Source: Rhodobacteraceae bacterium UBA3069
Lineage (GTDB): Bacteria > Pseudomonadota > Alphaproteobacteria > Rhodobacterales > Rhodobacteraceae
DNA: 28,173 bases
Direction of reading: 5' to 3'
Assembly: GCA_002366795.1 (NCBI GenBank)
Contig: DFBX01000107.1
Coordinates: 1 to 28,173, forward strand
Below, in pieces: positions 1 through 7,492 of the stretch; within the stretch, counting starts at the first letter, position 1, and every line of letters begins with the position of its first letter. A program made the position numbers and the translations under genes. Below the pieces are notes generated by a model. That model saw only the letters and a program-made list of their open reading frames with translations, was not told where the DNA came from and searched no databases.

Positions 1-2
1 TT

Positions 3-212
3 TACACCACGAATGCCATAGAAGCCCTGAACTCGAAAATCCGCCGCGCCGTCCGAACCCGCGGTCACTTCCCCAGCGACGAGGCGGCGGCAAAGTTGAT
101 CTACCTGGCTCTCAATGCTACCTCAGTCGAATGGAAGCGCTCGGTGCGCGAGTGGCATGCCGTCAAAAGTCAGCTCGCCATCATGTTCGAAGACCGCTTT
201 CCCATGGTGTAA
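3..212 (+). CDS. IS256-family transposase, C-terminal fragment
   Basis: This is the C-terminal 69 residues of a Mutator/IS256-type DDE transposase, which cuts and joins IS ends. The reading frame is open from the window edge to the TAA at 210-212. The translated fragment contains the family's typical stretch near the end of the catalytic region (TTNAIEALNSKIRRAVRTRG), followed by residues reading FPSDEAAAKLIYLAL and a tryptophan-rich tail (VEWKRSVREW). The final catalytic Glu should lie in the AIEALNS segment. The start codon and the first two catalytic Asp residues are outside the window, so whether the gene is intact cannot be judged. A different frame opening at 131 reads from inside the IS into the neighbouring protease remnant; it is a chimera and not a gene. 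Confidence 0.88.
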   Translation, partial: YTTNAIEALNSKIRRAVRTRGHFPSDEAAAKLIYLALNATSVEWKRSVREWHAVKSQLAIMFEDRFPMV

Positions 213-220
213 CAAAAGGC

Positions 221-248
221 GCCAGGGCACAAAATTCCGCACAGTCTC
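221..248 (-). repeat. IS256-family right terminal inverted repeat
   Basis: Read inward from 248 on the minus strand, the end begins GAGACTGTGCGGAATTTTGT and continues into a GC-rich stretch. This matches the general form of IS256-family ends in proteobacteria. It lies 9-36 bases downstream of the transposase stop. The left partner repeat is not in the window. Confidence 0.75.
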
Positions 249-730
249 AAACCACGATGACCTATAATGACGGCTATATTGGCGAACCTGCGCCCGGCAC
301 GTCTTACGGTATGCAATCCGGCCCGATGGCGCTGGATATCGCCATTTTGCAAGCTCTTTACGGGGCTAATACCACCTATGCGAATGGCGATGACACCTAT
401 GAATTGCCCGATGCGAACGCGACTGGCATCGCGGGTGGCTTTACCATCGCCAACGGCGTGGTGATCGAAAACGCCGTATCGGGCGATGGCAATGACACGC
501 TGACCGGCGACGGCGGGCGCAACTATATCTATGGTGCGGACGGGGATGATACGATCGAAGGCGGCAGCGGCACGGACACGGCCGATGACAGCGGCTTTGA
601 CAGCAACGCCTTTACGGTGGTCGATCTGGCGGGCGCGGACTGGCCCGTGACGGAAATCGCCACGGGCCATGCCGATACGCTGATCAGCATCGAAATGCTG
701 GTGTTCGACGATATGACGCTGGTCGCCTGA
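249..730 (+). pseudogene. M10 (serralysin-like) RTX metalloprotease, C-terminal remnant interrupted by an IS
   Basis: About 160 codons in one frame end at the TGA at 728-730. The start of the fragment matches the end of a serralysin-type catalytic domain and its linker: a YNDG motif, then a segment reading MALDIAILQALYGANT, characteristic of M10 peptidase C-terminal domains. Next come one or two glycine/aspartate RTX nonapeptides (GDGNDTLTG, GADGDDTIEGG) and a short terminal region of type I secretion substrates. The zinc-binding HExxH region would lie upstream and is absent because the IS256 element abuts at 248. Between the ALYGANT segment and the RTX repeats, the linker jumps directly to GGFTIANGVVIENA, shorter than I expect for the family, so an internal deletion is likely. 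An ATG at 257 could start a short peptide, but no RBS or catalytic domain goes with it. Confidence 0.75.
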
Positions 731-741
731 GGGGGCGAAAG

Positions 742-759
742 GGCGGGGATTGCCCCGCC
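742..759. terminator. Hairpin between convergent M10 remnant and metG
   Basis: Perfect 7-bp arms GGCGGGG and CCCCGCC enclose a 4-base loop (ATTG). It lies between the stop of the rightward protease remnant (730) and the stop of leftward metG (770). On the minus strand it is followed by a weak CCCTTTC stretch rather than a true U-run. It most likely ends metG transcription and may act in both directions. Confidence 0.5.
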
Positions 760-769
760 GCCATGCGTT

Positions 770-2479
770 TCAGTCGCGGGTGCCGGCGAAGCGTTCCTGC
801 CATTCCTCGCGCTGCTCGTCCGTGATCTTGGCGAACAGGTTGTCGGGCACGGTGAACCCGTGGCCGGGTTGCAGGCGGGTCAGGGCATCGGCGGCCGGGC
901 CGGGCCATTCGGGCGAAACGCCCATCGCCTTGTGCAGCGTATCCGCCGTATCGGGGATGAAGGGCGCGGACAGCACCGCGTAAAGCGGGATCAGGTTCAG
1001 TGCGAAACGAATCTGCGAGGCGGCCAGTTCGGGATCTTCCTTGAAGGTGGCCCATGGCGCGGCCTCTTGCAGGAATTCGTTGCCCATGACCCAGATCGCG
1101 CGCAGCTCGTTTGCGGCCTTGCGGACATCCATCGCCTCCATATGGCCCTCGTAGGCGCGGATGCGGGTTTCCAGATCGGCCAGAACGCTGCTGCCGACCG
1201 GGAATTCGGGGCCGCCCGCGGGCACTTCCTCGCCGAATTTGGAACGGCAGAACTTGGTCACGCGGCTGACGAAATTGCCCAGCACATCGGCCAGATCCTT
1301 GTTCGCGCTGGCCTGGAAATTTTCCCATGTGAACTCGCTGTCCGAGGATTCGGGCGCGTGGGACAGAAGCCACCAGCGCCAGTAATCGGCGGGCAGCAGC
1401 GACAGGGCCTGGTCCATGAACACGCCGCGCCCGCGCGAGGTGCTGAACTGGCCGCCATCGTAATTGAGGTAGTTGAAGGATTTGATGTAATCGACCAGCT
1501 TCCACGGCTCGCCCGAGCCGAGGATGGTGGCGGGGAAGCTAAGCGTATGGAAAGGCACGTTATCCTTGCCCATGAACTGGGTATAGGTCACGTCATCCGC
1601 GCCCTTGTCGGTGCGCCACCAGCGTTCCCAATCGGTCCCTTTGCCCGCATTGACCCATTCCTGCGCGCAGGCGATATATTCGATCGGCGCGTCGAACCAG
1701 ACGTAGAACACCTTGCCTTCCATGCCGGGCCAGTCTTCCTTGCCCTTCTTGACGGGAATGCCCCAATCCAGGTCGCGGGTGATGCCGCGGTCTTGCAGCC
1801 CGTCACCGTCGTTCAGCCATTTCTTGGCGATCGAGGTGGTCAGGATCGGCCAATCGGTCTTGCTGTCGATCCATGCCTGCAACTGGTCGCGCATCTTGGA
1901 CTGGCACAGGTACAGGTGCTTGGTTTCGCGCTGTTCCAGATCGGTCGAGCCGGAGATGGTGGAATGCGGGTTGATCAGGTCGGTCGGGTCCAGCTGCTTT
2001 GTGCAGTTGTCGCATTGGTCGCCGCGCGCGGATTCGAAGCCGCAATTGGGGCAGGTGCCTTCGATGTAGCGGTCCGGCAGGAAACGGCCATCCGCCAAGG
2101 AATACATCTGTTTTTCGGTGACTTCGCGGATCAGTCCGTTATCGGCCAGCTTGCCCGCGAAATGCTGCGTCAGCTTGTGGTTTTCCGGGCTGGAGGAGCG
2201 CCCGAAATGGTCGAAGGACAGGCGGAAACCGCGCGCGATTTCGGCCTGCACATCGTGCATTTCGGCGCAGTATTCGGCCACGGGCTTTCCGGCCTTGGCG
2301 GCGGCCAGTTCGGCCGGGGTGCCGTGTTCGTCGGTGGCGCACAGGAACAGCACCTCGCGGCCGCGGCCACGCTGGTAGCGGGCAAACAGGTCGGCGGGCA
2401 GCTGGCTGCCCACCAGATTGCCCAGGTGCTTGATGCCGTTGATGTAGGGAATGGCCGAGGTGATAAGGTGGCGTGTCAT
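770..2479 (-). CDS. metG: Methionyl-tRNA synthetase
   Basis: This cytoplasmic enzyme charges tRNA-Met with methionine using ATP, in 569 residues. The class I signature appears as HLGN at residues 18-21 in the first Rossmann strand (PYINGIKHLGN), and the KMSKS-loop equivalent is FSTSR at 345-349. A zinc knuckle of the MetG1 type has cysteines at 143, 146, 156 and 159 (CPNC and CDNC pairs). The C-terminal half is the anticodon-binding helical bundle; there is no C-terminal tRNA-binding EMAP-like domain. The ATG at 2479 was chosen because the conserved TRHLITSAIPY N-terminus begins there and an AGGGACA Shine-Dalgarno lies just upstream. The frame stays open 18 codons further but without conserved residues. 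This housekeeping gene stands alone between two RTX-type loci on the opposite strand. Confidence 0.97.
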   Translation of the reverse strand: MTRHLITSAIPYINGIKHLGNLVGSQLPADLFARYQRGRGREVLFLCATDEHGTPAELAAAKAGKPVAEYCAEMHDVQAEIARGFRLSFDHFGRSSSPENHKLTQHFAGKLADNGLIREVTEKQMYSLADGRFLPDRYIEGTCPNCGFESARGDQCDNCTKQLDPTDLINPHSTISGSTDLEQRETKHLYLCQSKMRDQLQAWIDSKTDWPILTTSIAKKWLNDGDGLQDRGITRDLDWGIPVKKGKEDWPGMEGKVFYVWFDAPIEYIACAQEWVNAGKGTDWERWWRTDKGADDVTYTQFMGKDNVPFHTLSFPATILGSGEPWKLVDYIKSFNYLNYDGGQFSTSRGRGVFMDQALSLLPADYWRWWLLSHAPESSDSEFTWENFQASANKDLADVLGNFVSRVTKFCRSKFGEEVPAGGPEFPVGSSVLADLETRIRAYEGHMEAMDVRKAANELRAIWVMGNEFLQEAAPWATFKEDPELAASQIRFALNLIPLYAVLSAPFIPDTADTLHKAMGVSPEWPGPAADALTRLQPGHGFTVPDNLFAKITDEQREEWQERFAGTRD

Positions 2480-2875
2480 GTTCTGTCCCTGTTGTCCCTG
2501 TGTCGCGCGAATTGGGGTCGCGTTGGCGATCAACGCGAAGTTGGCACCGCTTTACCGCAGCAAGGTGGCTTAGGCCAGAGCCAGCGCGGCGCCACAGATC
2601 GGCAAAGAATGTTTTGCACTGGTGGCGTGAATCTTGGTAAACAGGGGCAGGTCACGGGGCCGGTTTGCGTTTTCCCTTATAATTCAGTGGTTTTCGGGGT
2701 GATTTTCAGCCCTTGAGAGAGGGCGGAGCAGGCCGGTCTGGCAAAAGCGGCTTCCGGGGTGGGGGCCGCGCTTGTGAAACGGGCCGGGTGGGACAAGAAA
2801 TTCGGGGTCGCCACGGCGGCCTTGGCCGGCATCTGCCGGGGGGTCAGCTGCCTCTGACAAGAGGGGAGCAGAACT
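2480..2875. other. Intergenic region between metG and the RTX gene
   Basis: About 400 bases without a credible gene separate the divergent metG and RTX genes, so promoters for both should lie here. A perfect inverted repeat (CGCGTTG, 5-base spacer, CAACGCG) occupies 2519-2537, in the expected leader or promoter of metG. A TTATAAT stretch near 2675-2681 resembles a -10 element reading rightward, but I see no good -35 partner. A TAA-free purine-rich ribosome-binding site closes the region at 2861-2870. I see no T-box or other riboswitch-like structure. Confidence 0.4.
2861..2870 (+). promoter_or_regulatory. Ribosome-binding site deciding a TTG start
   Basis: GAGGGGAGCA lies 5 bases before the TTG at 2876. 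No ATG or GTG in this frame has a comparable site, so TTG at 2876 is taken as the start of the RTX protein gene. Confidence 0.6.
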
Positions 2876-4510
2876 TTGTCCATTTTTTTCATCAACTCGA
2901 ACCAGACAAGCACGCGCGCGTTGGCGGTGTCGGACGGGGCCATGGTCACGCGCAATGGCGGCATCAGCGTGCCGGGCGGCAACGCGATAGAGGCATTGGG
3001 CACCGCGAATGGCACCACGGTGCAGGTGGGTGGCTACCTGTACGGGCGCTATGCGGGCATCCGGCTGACCGGCACCAGCATCGCGGATGACGACCCGCTG
3101 GGCCTTGGCGGTCACGTGGTGCAGGTCACGGCGAACGGCGTGGTGGGCGGGGCCGAGAATGTATCGGATTACGCGGCGATCATGGTGTCGGGCACCGGCA
3201 ACCGGATCTATAACGAGGGGCAGGTTTTCGGCGGCTACACCGGCATTCTGGCGCATGGGTCGGACACGGCGATCAGCAATGGCGGCACCGTCATGGGATC
3301 GGCCCGCGGGATCGAATTTCGCGGCGGCGACGGGCTTTCGTTTTACTACACGCTGACCAATTCCGGCACCGTCGAGGGCGAGACAGGCATCGCCCGCACC
3401 GGCGGTTTCGGCGAGACCCGGATCAACAACACCGGAGAGATCGTTGCAGGGTCGGCCGGCTGGGCCATTGCGATCACCGGCACGGCGGCGGGGGCGTCCT
3501 CGCTTGTGCTGGTGAATGCCGGCACGGTCAGCGGCGGCATCCAGGCGGCGGTGGCAGAGCTGGACGGCACGCCAGACCAGACCGATGACACGATCCTGAA
3601 CCACGGGCTGATTGCCGGAAATGCCTATCTTTCGCTGGGCGCGGACAGCCTGCGCAACGATGGCCGGATCGACGGCGATGTCGATCTGGGTGTGGGGGAT
3701 GACATATACTCGGGCTTTGGCGGCACGGTCAGCGGGGCGGTTCTGGGCGGGGACGGGAATGACCTGTTCCTTGTGGACCAGCCCGACCTGCTGGTCGTGG
3801 GCGGCGCGGGCAATGACACCTTGCGCGGCTATTCCGATGTCACCGCGGGCGGCGGGATCGAGGTCATCCAGCTGCTGGGCGGCGCGCCGCTGAACGCCAC
3901 CGGCGATGACGGGGCCAACACGATCACCGGCAATTCCGGCGCGAATATCCTTGAGGGCGGCGACGGGGCGGACACGCTGATCGGTTTTGCCGGCACGGAC
4001 GACCTGTCAGGGGGCGCGGGCAATGACGTGCTGCGCGCCGGGGTGGATGCCGATTTCCTGTCGGGCGGGGCGGATAATGACGTGCTGGCCGGGCAGGGCG
4101 GCAATGACGAACTGGAGGGCGGGACAGGCGACGACACCATGGCGGGCCATGCGGGCGACGACGTGCTGACCGGCGGGCTGGGACGTGACCTGCTGGTCGG
4201 CGGGATCGGCGCGGATGTGTATATCTTCACGGATATTGCCGAAAGCAGCGGCGATTTGTTGGTGTCGGACCGGATTGCGGGCTTTGTCAGCGGCGAGGAC
4301 CGCGTCGATCTGAGCGAGATCAACGAGGAGGCCTTTGCCTTTCTGGGCACCGACGTATTCACCGGCGGCGGCGGGATGGAGTTGCGTTACCTGGTCAACG
4401 CGGTCGGCCATGCCATCGTGTATCTGGACGCCGATGGCGACGGGGGCACGGATGCGGCGCTGATCATGCTGGGGGCGGGGGCGCTGTCGGCCACGGATTT
4501 CATCCTGTAG
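2876..4510 (+). CDS. RTX calcium-binding beta-helix protein, likely type I secreted
   Basis: This 544-residue acidic, glycine-rich protein is probably exported by a type I (ABC/HlyD/TolC) system. There is no Sec signal peptide. Residues about 80-285 carry degenerate repeats with N-x-G-x-V/I turns (NSGTVEGETGI, NTGEIVAGSAG, NAGTVSGGIQA, NHGLIAGNA), suggesting a right-handed parallel beta-helix. Residues about 290-447 hold RTX nonapeptides of the GGxGxDxL type (GGAGNDTLRG, GGDGADTLIG, GGAGNDVLRAG, GGTGDDTMAG), which bind calcium after secretion. Residues 450-544 resemble the C-terminal secretion domain of serralysin-like substrates (DRIAGFVSGEDRVDLSEI). No catalytic domain is visible. The start is TTG with a good upstream RBS. 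Its 3' end overlaps the convergent imuA-like gene by 11 bases. No transporter genes adjoin it, so the exporter must be elsewhere. Adhesion or matrix function is an inference only. Confidence 0.85.
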   Translation: MSIFFINSNQTSTRALAVSDGAMVTRNGGISVPGGNAIEALGTANGTTVQVGGYLYGRYAGIRLTGTSIADDDPLGLGGHVVQVTANGVVGGAENVSDYAAIMVSGTGNRIYNEGQVFGGYTGILAHGSDTAISNGGTVMGSARGIEFRGGDGLSFYYTLTNSGTVEGETGIARTGGFGETRINNTGEIVAGSAGWAIAITGTAAGASSLVLVNAGTVSGGIQAAVAELDGTPDQTDDTILNHGLIAGNAYLSLGADSLRNDGRIDGDVDLGVGDDIYSGFGGTVSGAVLGGDGNDLFLVDQPDLLVVGGAGNDTLRGYSDVTAGGGIEVIQLLGGAPLNATGDDGANTITGNSGANILEGGDGADTLIGFAGTDDLSGGAGNDVLRAGVDADFLSGGADNDVLAGQGGNDELEGGTGDDTMAGHAGDDVLTGGLGRDLLVGGIGADVYIFTDIAESSGDLLVSDRIAGFVSGEDRVDLSEINEEAFAFLGTDVFTGGGGMELRYLVNAVGHAIVYLDADGDGGTDAALIMLGAGALSATDFIL

Positions 4511-5144
4511 GCTGTGCCGCCTGGTCCGCGCCCTGCAGGGGCCGCGCGGCAAGCCCCTGTTCGGGGGCCTGTGATACGGCCCATGCGGCGGGGGGCGCGG
4601 TGCGGGCGCGGCGCCGTTCCAGCCGCCATGCGGTGCTGTCCGGGCCATGTTGCGGGGCCATGTGCCAGCGGCTTTCCACCCCCGGCGCGCCGCCATCCCC
4701 GGGCGTCAGGATCAGGCCAAGCGGGGTTTCGCGCCCCTCGGCCGCGCCGGTTTCGGCGGCCAGGTGCAGCCGCCGCACCGGGGTCAGCGCGGGCGGGCCG
4801 GGCAGGTCGGCCACCACCAGCGGTACCGCGCCTGCGCGCAGGGTTTCCTCCATGCACCATAACATGTCCTCGGGGCGGCGTGCTTCGGCAAAGATGAAAC
4901 GCGAGGGGTCGCAAAAGGGCACCATGCCATCGGGGTGGGGGCGGTCCGGCTGCCATGCCGGGGCGATCCAGATCACCGGCCCGCGCAGTTTTCCCGCGAT
5001 CCAGAAAGCCATGCTGCGCCGGGCCGCGCCGCATGCCTCGTGCAGGCGGGCGGGGCGCAGCGCGATGCCGGGGGCCAGCGCAATGCCCGATACGGGCGCG
5101 CGGTCCAATAGGGGGGCAGGGGCTAGGGGGGCAGGGGCGGACAT
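4500..5144 (-). CDS. imuA: ImuA-like SOS mutagenesis protein
   Basis: This 214-residue protein resembles the ImuA/SulA-like RecA-fold proteins that work with ImuB and DnaE2 in alphaproteobacterial translesion synthesis. The diagnostic stretches are RLHEACGAARRSMAFWIAG (residues about 33-51), GPVIWIAPAW, and a later block reading LRAGAVPLVVADLPGPPALT followed by PVRRLHLAAETGA. The end of the recognisable domain is WRLERRRARTAPPAAWAV; the last roughly 25 residues look unconserved. The ATG at 5144 is preferred over TTG at 5150 because a promoter with -10 TAAGAT at 5156-5151 would start transcription at about 5144, giving a leaderless message. A LexA box overlaps the promoter. The usual partners imuB and dnaE2 are not downstream: the next gene is convergent. 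The annotation rests on family recognition plus the SOS box. Confidence 0.72.
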   Translation of the reverse strand: MSAPAPLAPAPLLDRAPVSGIALAPGIALRPARLHEACGAARRSMAFWIAGKLRGPVIWIAPAWQPDRPHPDGMVPFCDPSRFIFAEARRPEDMLWCMEETLRAGAVPLVVADLPGPPALTPVRRLHLAAETGAAEGRETPLGLILTPGDGGAPGVESRWHMAPQHGPDSTAWRLERRRARTAPPAAWAVSQAPEQGLAARPLQGADQAAQPTG

Positions 5145-5150
5145 GAACAA

Positions 5151-5179
5151 ATCTTAGCATGTTCGCTTTTTGTTCGCAA
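5151..5179 (-). promoter_or_regulatory. Promoter of the imuA-like gene
   Basis: Reading leftward, TTGCGA (5179-5174) and TAAGAT (5156-5151) are separated by exactly 17 bases. The predicted transcription start falls at or next to the ATG at 5144, so the message would be leaderless. The LexA box fills most of the spacer. Confidence 0.6.
5161..5175. promoter_or_regulatory. Alphaproteobacterial LexA (SOS) box
   Basis: GTTC, seven bases, GTTC: exactly the direct-repeat operator recognised by LexA in Rhodobacterales and other alphaproteobacteria (GAAC-N7-GAAC on the transcribed strand). It lies between the -35 and -10 of the imuA-like gene, where a repressor would block RNA polymerase. Confidence 0.8.
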
Positions 5180-5305
5180 TCATGGGTCATATTTGCGGGC
5201 CATGTAGGGCGTGCGCTTTTTCGCGCGTGACCTGTGTGAAAAAGGCGTTAACATGCGGTATCTGGACCGGGCCGCAAAGGCTTGGCCTAAAGGGAGGAAG
5301 ATAAA

Positions 5306-5737
5306 ATGAAACGTATTATTCTGGTGCTGGCGATGATGCTGGCGCCTGCCACCGCCTTTGCCGAGGGCGCCGTTCATAAAGTCGCAATCCATGTGAACCA
5401 GAATGACCCGCAGGTCATGAACATGGCGCTGAACAACGTGAAGAACCTGATGAAATACTATGCCTCGCAAGGTGACACCGCCGAGGTGGAGGTCGTGGCT
5501 TATGGCCCCGGTCTGCATATGCTCATTGCGGGGAAAAGCCCGGTGGCCGACCGAATCGCGGCCATGTCCATGGAAAATGACGCGCTGAAATTCTCGGCCT
5601 GCGGCAATACCCTCCGGGCCATGTCGGCCAAGACCGGGGTCGAGGTAGCGCTATTGGACGAGGCGCGGGTCGTGCCGTCGGGCGTGGTGCGTCTGGTGGA
5701 ATTGCAACAAGGCGGTTATGCCTACGTGCGGCCATGA
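5306..5737 (+). CDS. Periplasmic DsrE-family protein
   Basis: This 143-residue protein belongs to the DsrE/DsrF-like fold, small proteins related to sulfur relay factors. It starts with a Sec signal peptide (MKRIILVLAMMLAPATAFA, likely cleaved after residue 19), so it works in the periplasm, unlike cytoplasmic DsrE/TusD. The mature part has the expected alternating pattern, including VAIHVNQNDP, VEVVAYGPGLHML and FSACGNTLRAM. The last includes Cys99, the position of the conserved cysteine in this family, which could carry persulfide or redox chemistry. The start is supported by AGGGAGGAA 8-16 bases upstream. The aldo/keto reductase follows 81 bases later on the same strand; no sulfur oxidation genes adjoin, so its true partner is unknown. 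Confidence 0.83.
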   Translation: MKRIILVLAMMLAPATAFAEGAVHKVAIHVNQNDPQVMNMALNNVKNLMKYYASQGDTAEVEVVAYGPGLHMLIAGKSPVADRIAAMSMENDALKFSACGNTLRAMSAKTGVEVALLDEARVVPSGVVRLVELQQGGYAYVRP

Positions 5738-5818
5738 GCCTGTGAAAAAAGCCAGGGCCCCGAAACGCTGGGTGGCCCCGGCCAAAACGAAGTGAACGAA
5801 TAACAGGAAAGACCCGAT

Positions 5819-6862
5819 ATGCGCATGAATCCCCTGGGCCGCACCGATTTGCTGGTCAGCGAACTTTGCCTTGGCACCATGACCTGGGGCACCCAGACAG
5901 AGATTTATGACGCCCATGCCCAGATCGAAAAGGCGCTGGATGCGGGGGTGAATTTCTTTGACACCGCGGAAATGTATCCGGTCAACCCGGTCAGTAAGGA
6001 AACCGTGGGCCGGACCGAACGTATCCTTGGGCTGTGGTTCGAAAAAAGCGGGCGGCGCAAGGATGTGATCCTTGCCACCAAACATTCGGGCGAAGGATTG
6101 AAGACCGTGCGCGATGGCGCGCCGATCTCGGCCGAAACGATCCCCACGGTGATCGAGGGCAACCTGCGGCGGCTGCGCACCGATTACATTGACCTTTACC
6201 AGCTGCATTGGCCCAATCGCGGCTCGTATCACTTTCGCAAGAACTGGAAATACGACCCCTCGACGCAGGACCGCGCCGCGACCCTGGACCATATGGAAGA
6301 GGTGCTGGAGGAGCTTCAGCGGCAGGTGGATAAGGGCAATATCCGCCATTTCGGCCTGTCCAACGAAAGCGCATGGGGCACGATGCAATGGCTGCGCATT
6401 GCCGAGGAGCGCGGCTGGCCGCGCGTCGCCTCTATCCAGAATGAATATTCGATGATGTGCCGGCTGTATGACACCGACATGGCCGAGCTGAGCCATAACG
6501 AGGATGTGGGGCTGCTGGCCTATTCGCCGCTGGCGACTGGGATGCTGTCGGGCAAATACAGCGGCGGCGCGGTGCCTGAGGCGTCGCGCATGTCGATCAT
6601 GCCGGAACTGGGCGGGCGCGTGTCGCCCCGCGCGCTGAAGATCGCGGATAAATACGTGGCGATTGCCAAAAAACACGACATCAACCCGGTGCATATGGCG
6701 CTGGCCTGGTGCATGCAGCGGCCTTTCATGACCTCGGTCATCATGGGCGCGACCAATCTGGCGCAGCTGGGTAGTGACCTGAAAGCGGTGGACCTGCGCC
6801 TGTCCGACGAGGTTCTGTCCGAGGTTGATGCGGTGCATCGTGCCAACCCGATGCCGTTCTAA
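5819..6862 (+). CDS. Aldo/keto reductase, Tas-like
   Basis: This 347-residue cytoplasmic NADP(H)-dependent oxidoreductase has the aldo/keto reductase TIM barrel. The catalytic tetrad is visible: Asp48 and Tyr53 in NFFDTAEMYP, Lys88 in ILATKHSG and His130 in LYQLHWP. The N-terminus (PLGRTDLLVSELCLGTMTWG) and the insertion after strand 3 that includes WKYDPSTQDR match the Tas/YghZ-related group rather than smaller AKR families. The substrate cannot be read from sequence. The ATG at 5819 has AGGAAAG seven bases upstream; an in-frame ATG two codons later is also possible. The lipocalin-like gene follows after 43 bases and may be co-transcribed. Confidence 0.9.
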   Translation: MRMNPLGRTDLLVSELCLGTMTWGTQTEIYDAHAQIEKALDAGVNFFDTAEMYPVNPVSKETVGRTERILGLWFEKSGRRKDVILATKHSGEGLKTVRDGAPISAETIPTVIEGNLRRLRTDYIDLYQLHWPNRGSYHFRKNWKYDPSTQDRAATLDHMEEVLEELQRQVDKGNIRHFGLSNESAWGTMQWLRIAEERGWPRVASIQNEYSMMCRLYDTDMAELSHNEDVGLLAYSPLATGMLSGKYSGGAVPEASRMSIMPELGGRVSPRALKIADKYVAIAKKHDINPVHMALAWCMQRPFMTSVIMGATNLAQLGSDLKAVDLRLSDEVLSEVDAVHRANPMPF

Positions 6863-6905
6863 GAATATGACTGGCGGCATTCGACGGACGGGGCATGGCC
6901 TGGCC

Positions 6906-7430
6906 ATGATACGACAGATGTTGCGGATGATCCTGATGGTGGGGGTGCTGAGCGCATTGCCCGCCTGTGTTTCCGATCCGGTGGCCGTGCCGCAGGGGCT
7001 GCGGGATGTCAGCAAACCCATCGGCTCTTCTACCCGGTTTGATCCGACCCGTTTCGCCGTGTTGTGGCACCGCCGCGCAGGCGGGATCGCGGGCAAGGCG
7101 ATGCTGCGGATCACGCCGAATGGCGCGGGGTTCGACGTGGCAGAACTGGGGCCGGAGAGGGCGTCGGGCCGGGCCGTTCTGGCGCGCTACAGCCTGACCG
7201 CCACGGGACGCCCCGGCCAGTTCGAGGCCAAGGGCGATGGCGGCACCCGCGCCTTCTGGCTGCTGTGGGTGGACGAGGGGTGGCGCACCATGGCGCTGGG
7301 CAATCCCAACGGGTCCATCGGGGCGATCTACGATCGCGCCGCCACGGGCGGCGGTGACCGAATCAACGCCGCGGCCGAGATCATGACATGGTATGGCTAT
7401 GACATGGTGCGGTTGGCCGCAGCGCAATAG
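6906..7430 (+). CDS. Lipocalin-like lipoprotein
   Basis: A 174-residue envelope lipoprotein. Residues 1-21 form a clear lipoprotein signal ending in the lipobox LPAC, with Cys21 as the acylated residue. The rest resembles bacterial lipocalins (Blc-like): RFDPTRFAVLWHRRAGG occupies the position of the first strand, where family members usually have a GxWY-type motif, and the tail FWLLWVDEGWRTMALGNPNG followed by a DRINAAAEIMTWYGYD helix matches the final strands and C-terminal helix. The ATG at 6906 is chosen because it yields a textbook signal; an in-frame ATG at 6867 exists but would add a 13-residue extension ahead of it. The ribosome-binding site is weak at either. Blc-type proteins bind fatty acids or lysophospholipids; the ligand here is not known. 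Confidence 0.72.
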   Translation: MIRQMLRMILMVGVLSALPACVSDPVAVPQGLRDVSKPIGSSTRFDPTRFAVLWHRRAGGIAGKAMLRITPNGAGFDVAELGPERASGRAVLARYSLTATGRPGQFEAKGDGGTRAFWLLWVDEGWRTMALGNPNGSIGAIYDRAATGGGDRINAAAEIMTWYGYDMVRLAAAQ

Positions 7431-7492
7431 GCCGGGCCGTTCCGCGCGCAAACAGGCTGGCTTTTTCCTGCGGCGCAGGGCATGTGCTGCCC

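Larger units (their letters stand above)
1..248 (+). mobile_element. IS256-family insertion sequence, 3' end only
   Basis: The window opens inside an insertion sequence of the IS256 (Mutator-like DDE) family. What remains is the last 70 codons of the transposase and the terminal inverted repeat, which ends at 248 with the outermost bases GAGACTGTGCGG when read inward on the minus strand. The rest of the element and its left end lie outside the window, so the target-site duplication cannot be checked. Sequence to the right of 248 immediately encodes an M10 protease remnant, so the element sits inside that gene. A contig edge inside an IS is the usual sign of a multicopy repeat that short reads could not cross. 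Confidence 0.88.

Noticed and set aside
131..256. N-terminal part of a chimeric open frame running from the IS into the M10 remnant
   Set aside because: It reads the transposase DNA in a wrong frame and across the terminal inverted repeat; no real gene starts there.
860..2716. A 618-codon open frame antisense to metG
   Set aside because: It mirrors metG in high-GC DNA, has no recognisable domain, and its conceptual protein is biased in Val/Gly/Arg like an antisense shadow.
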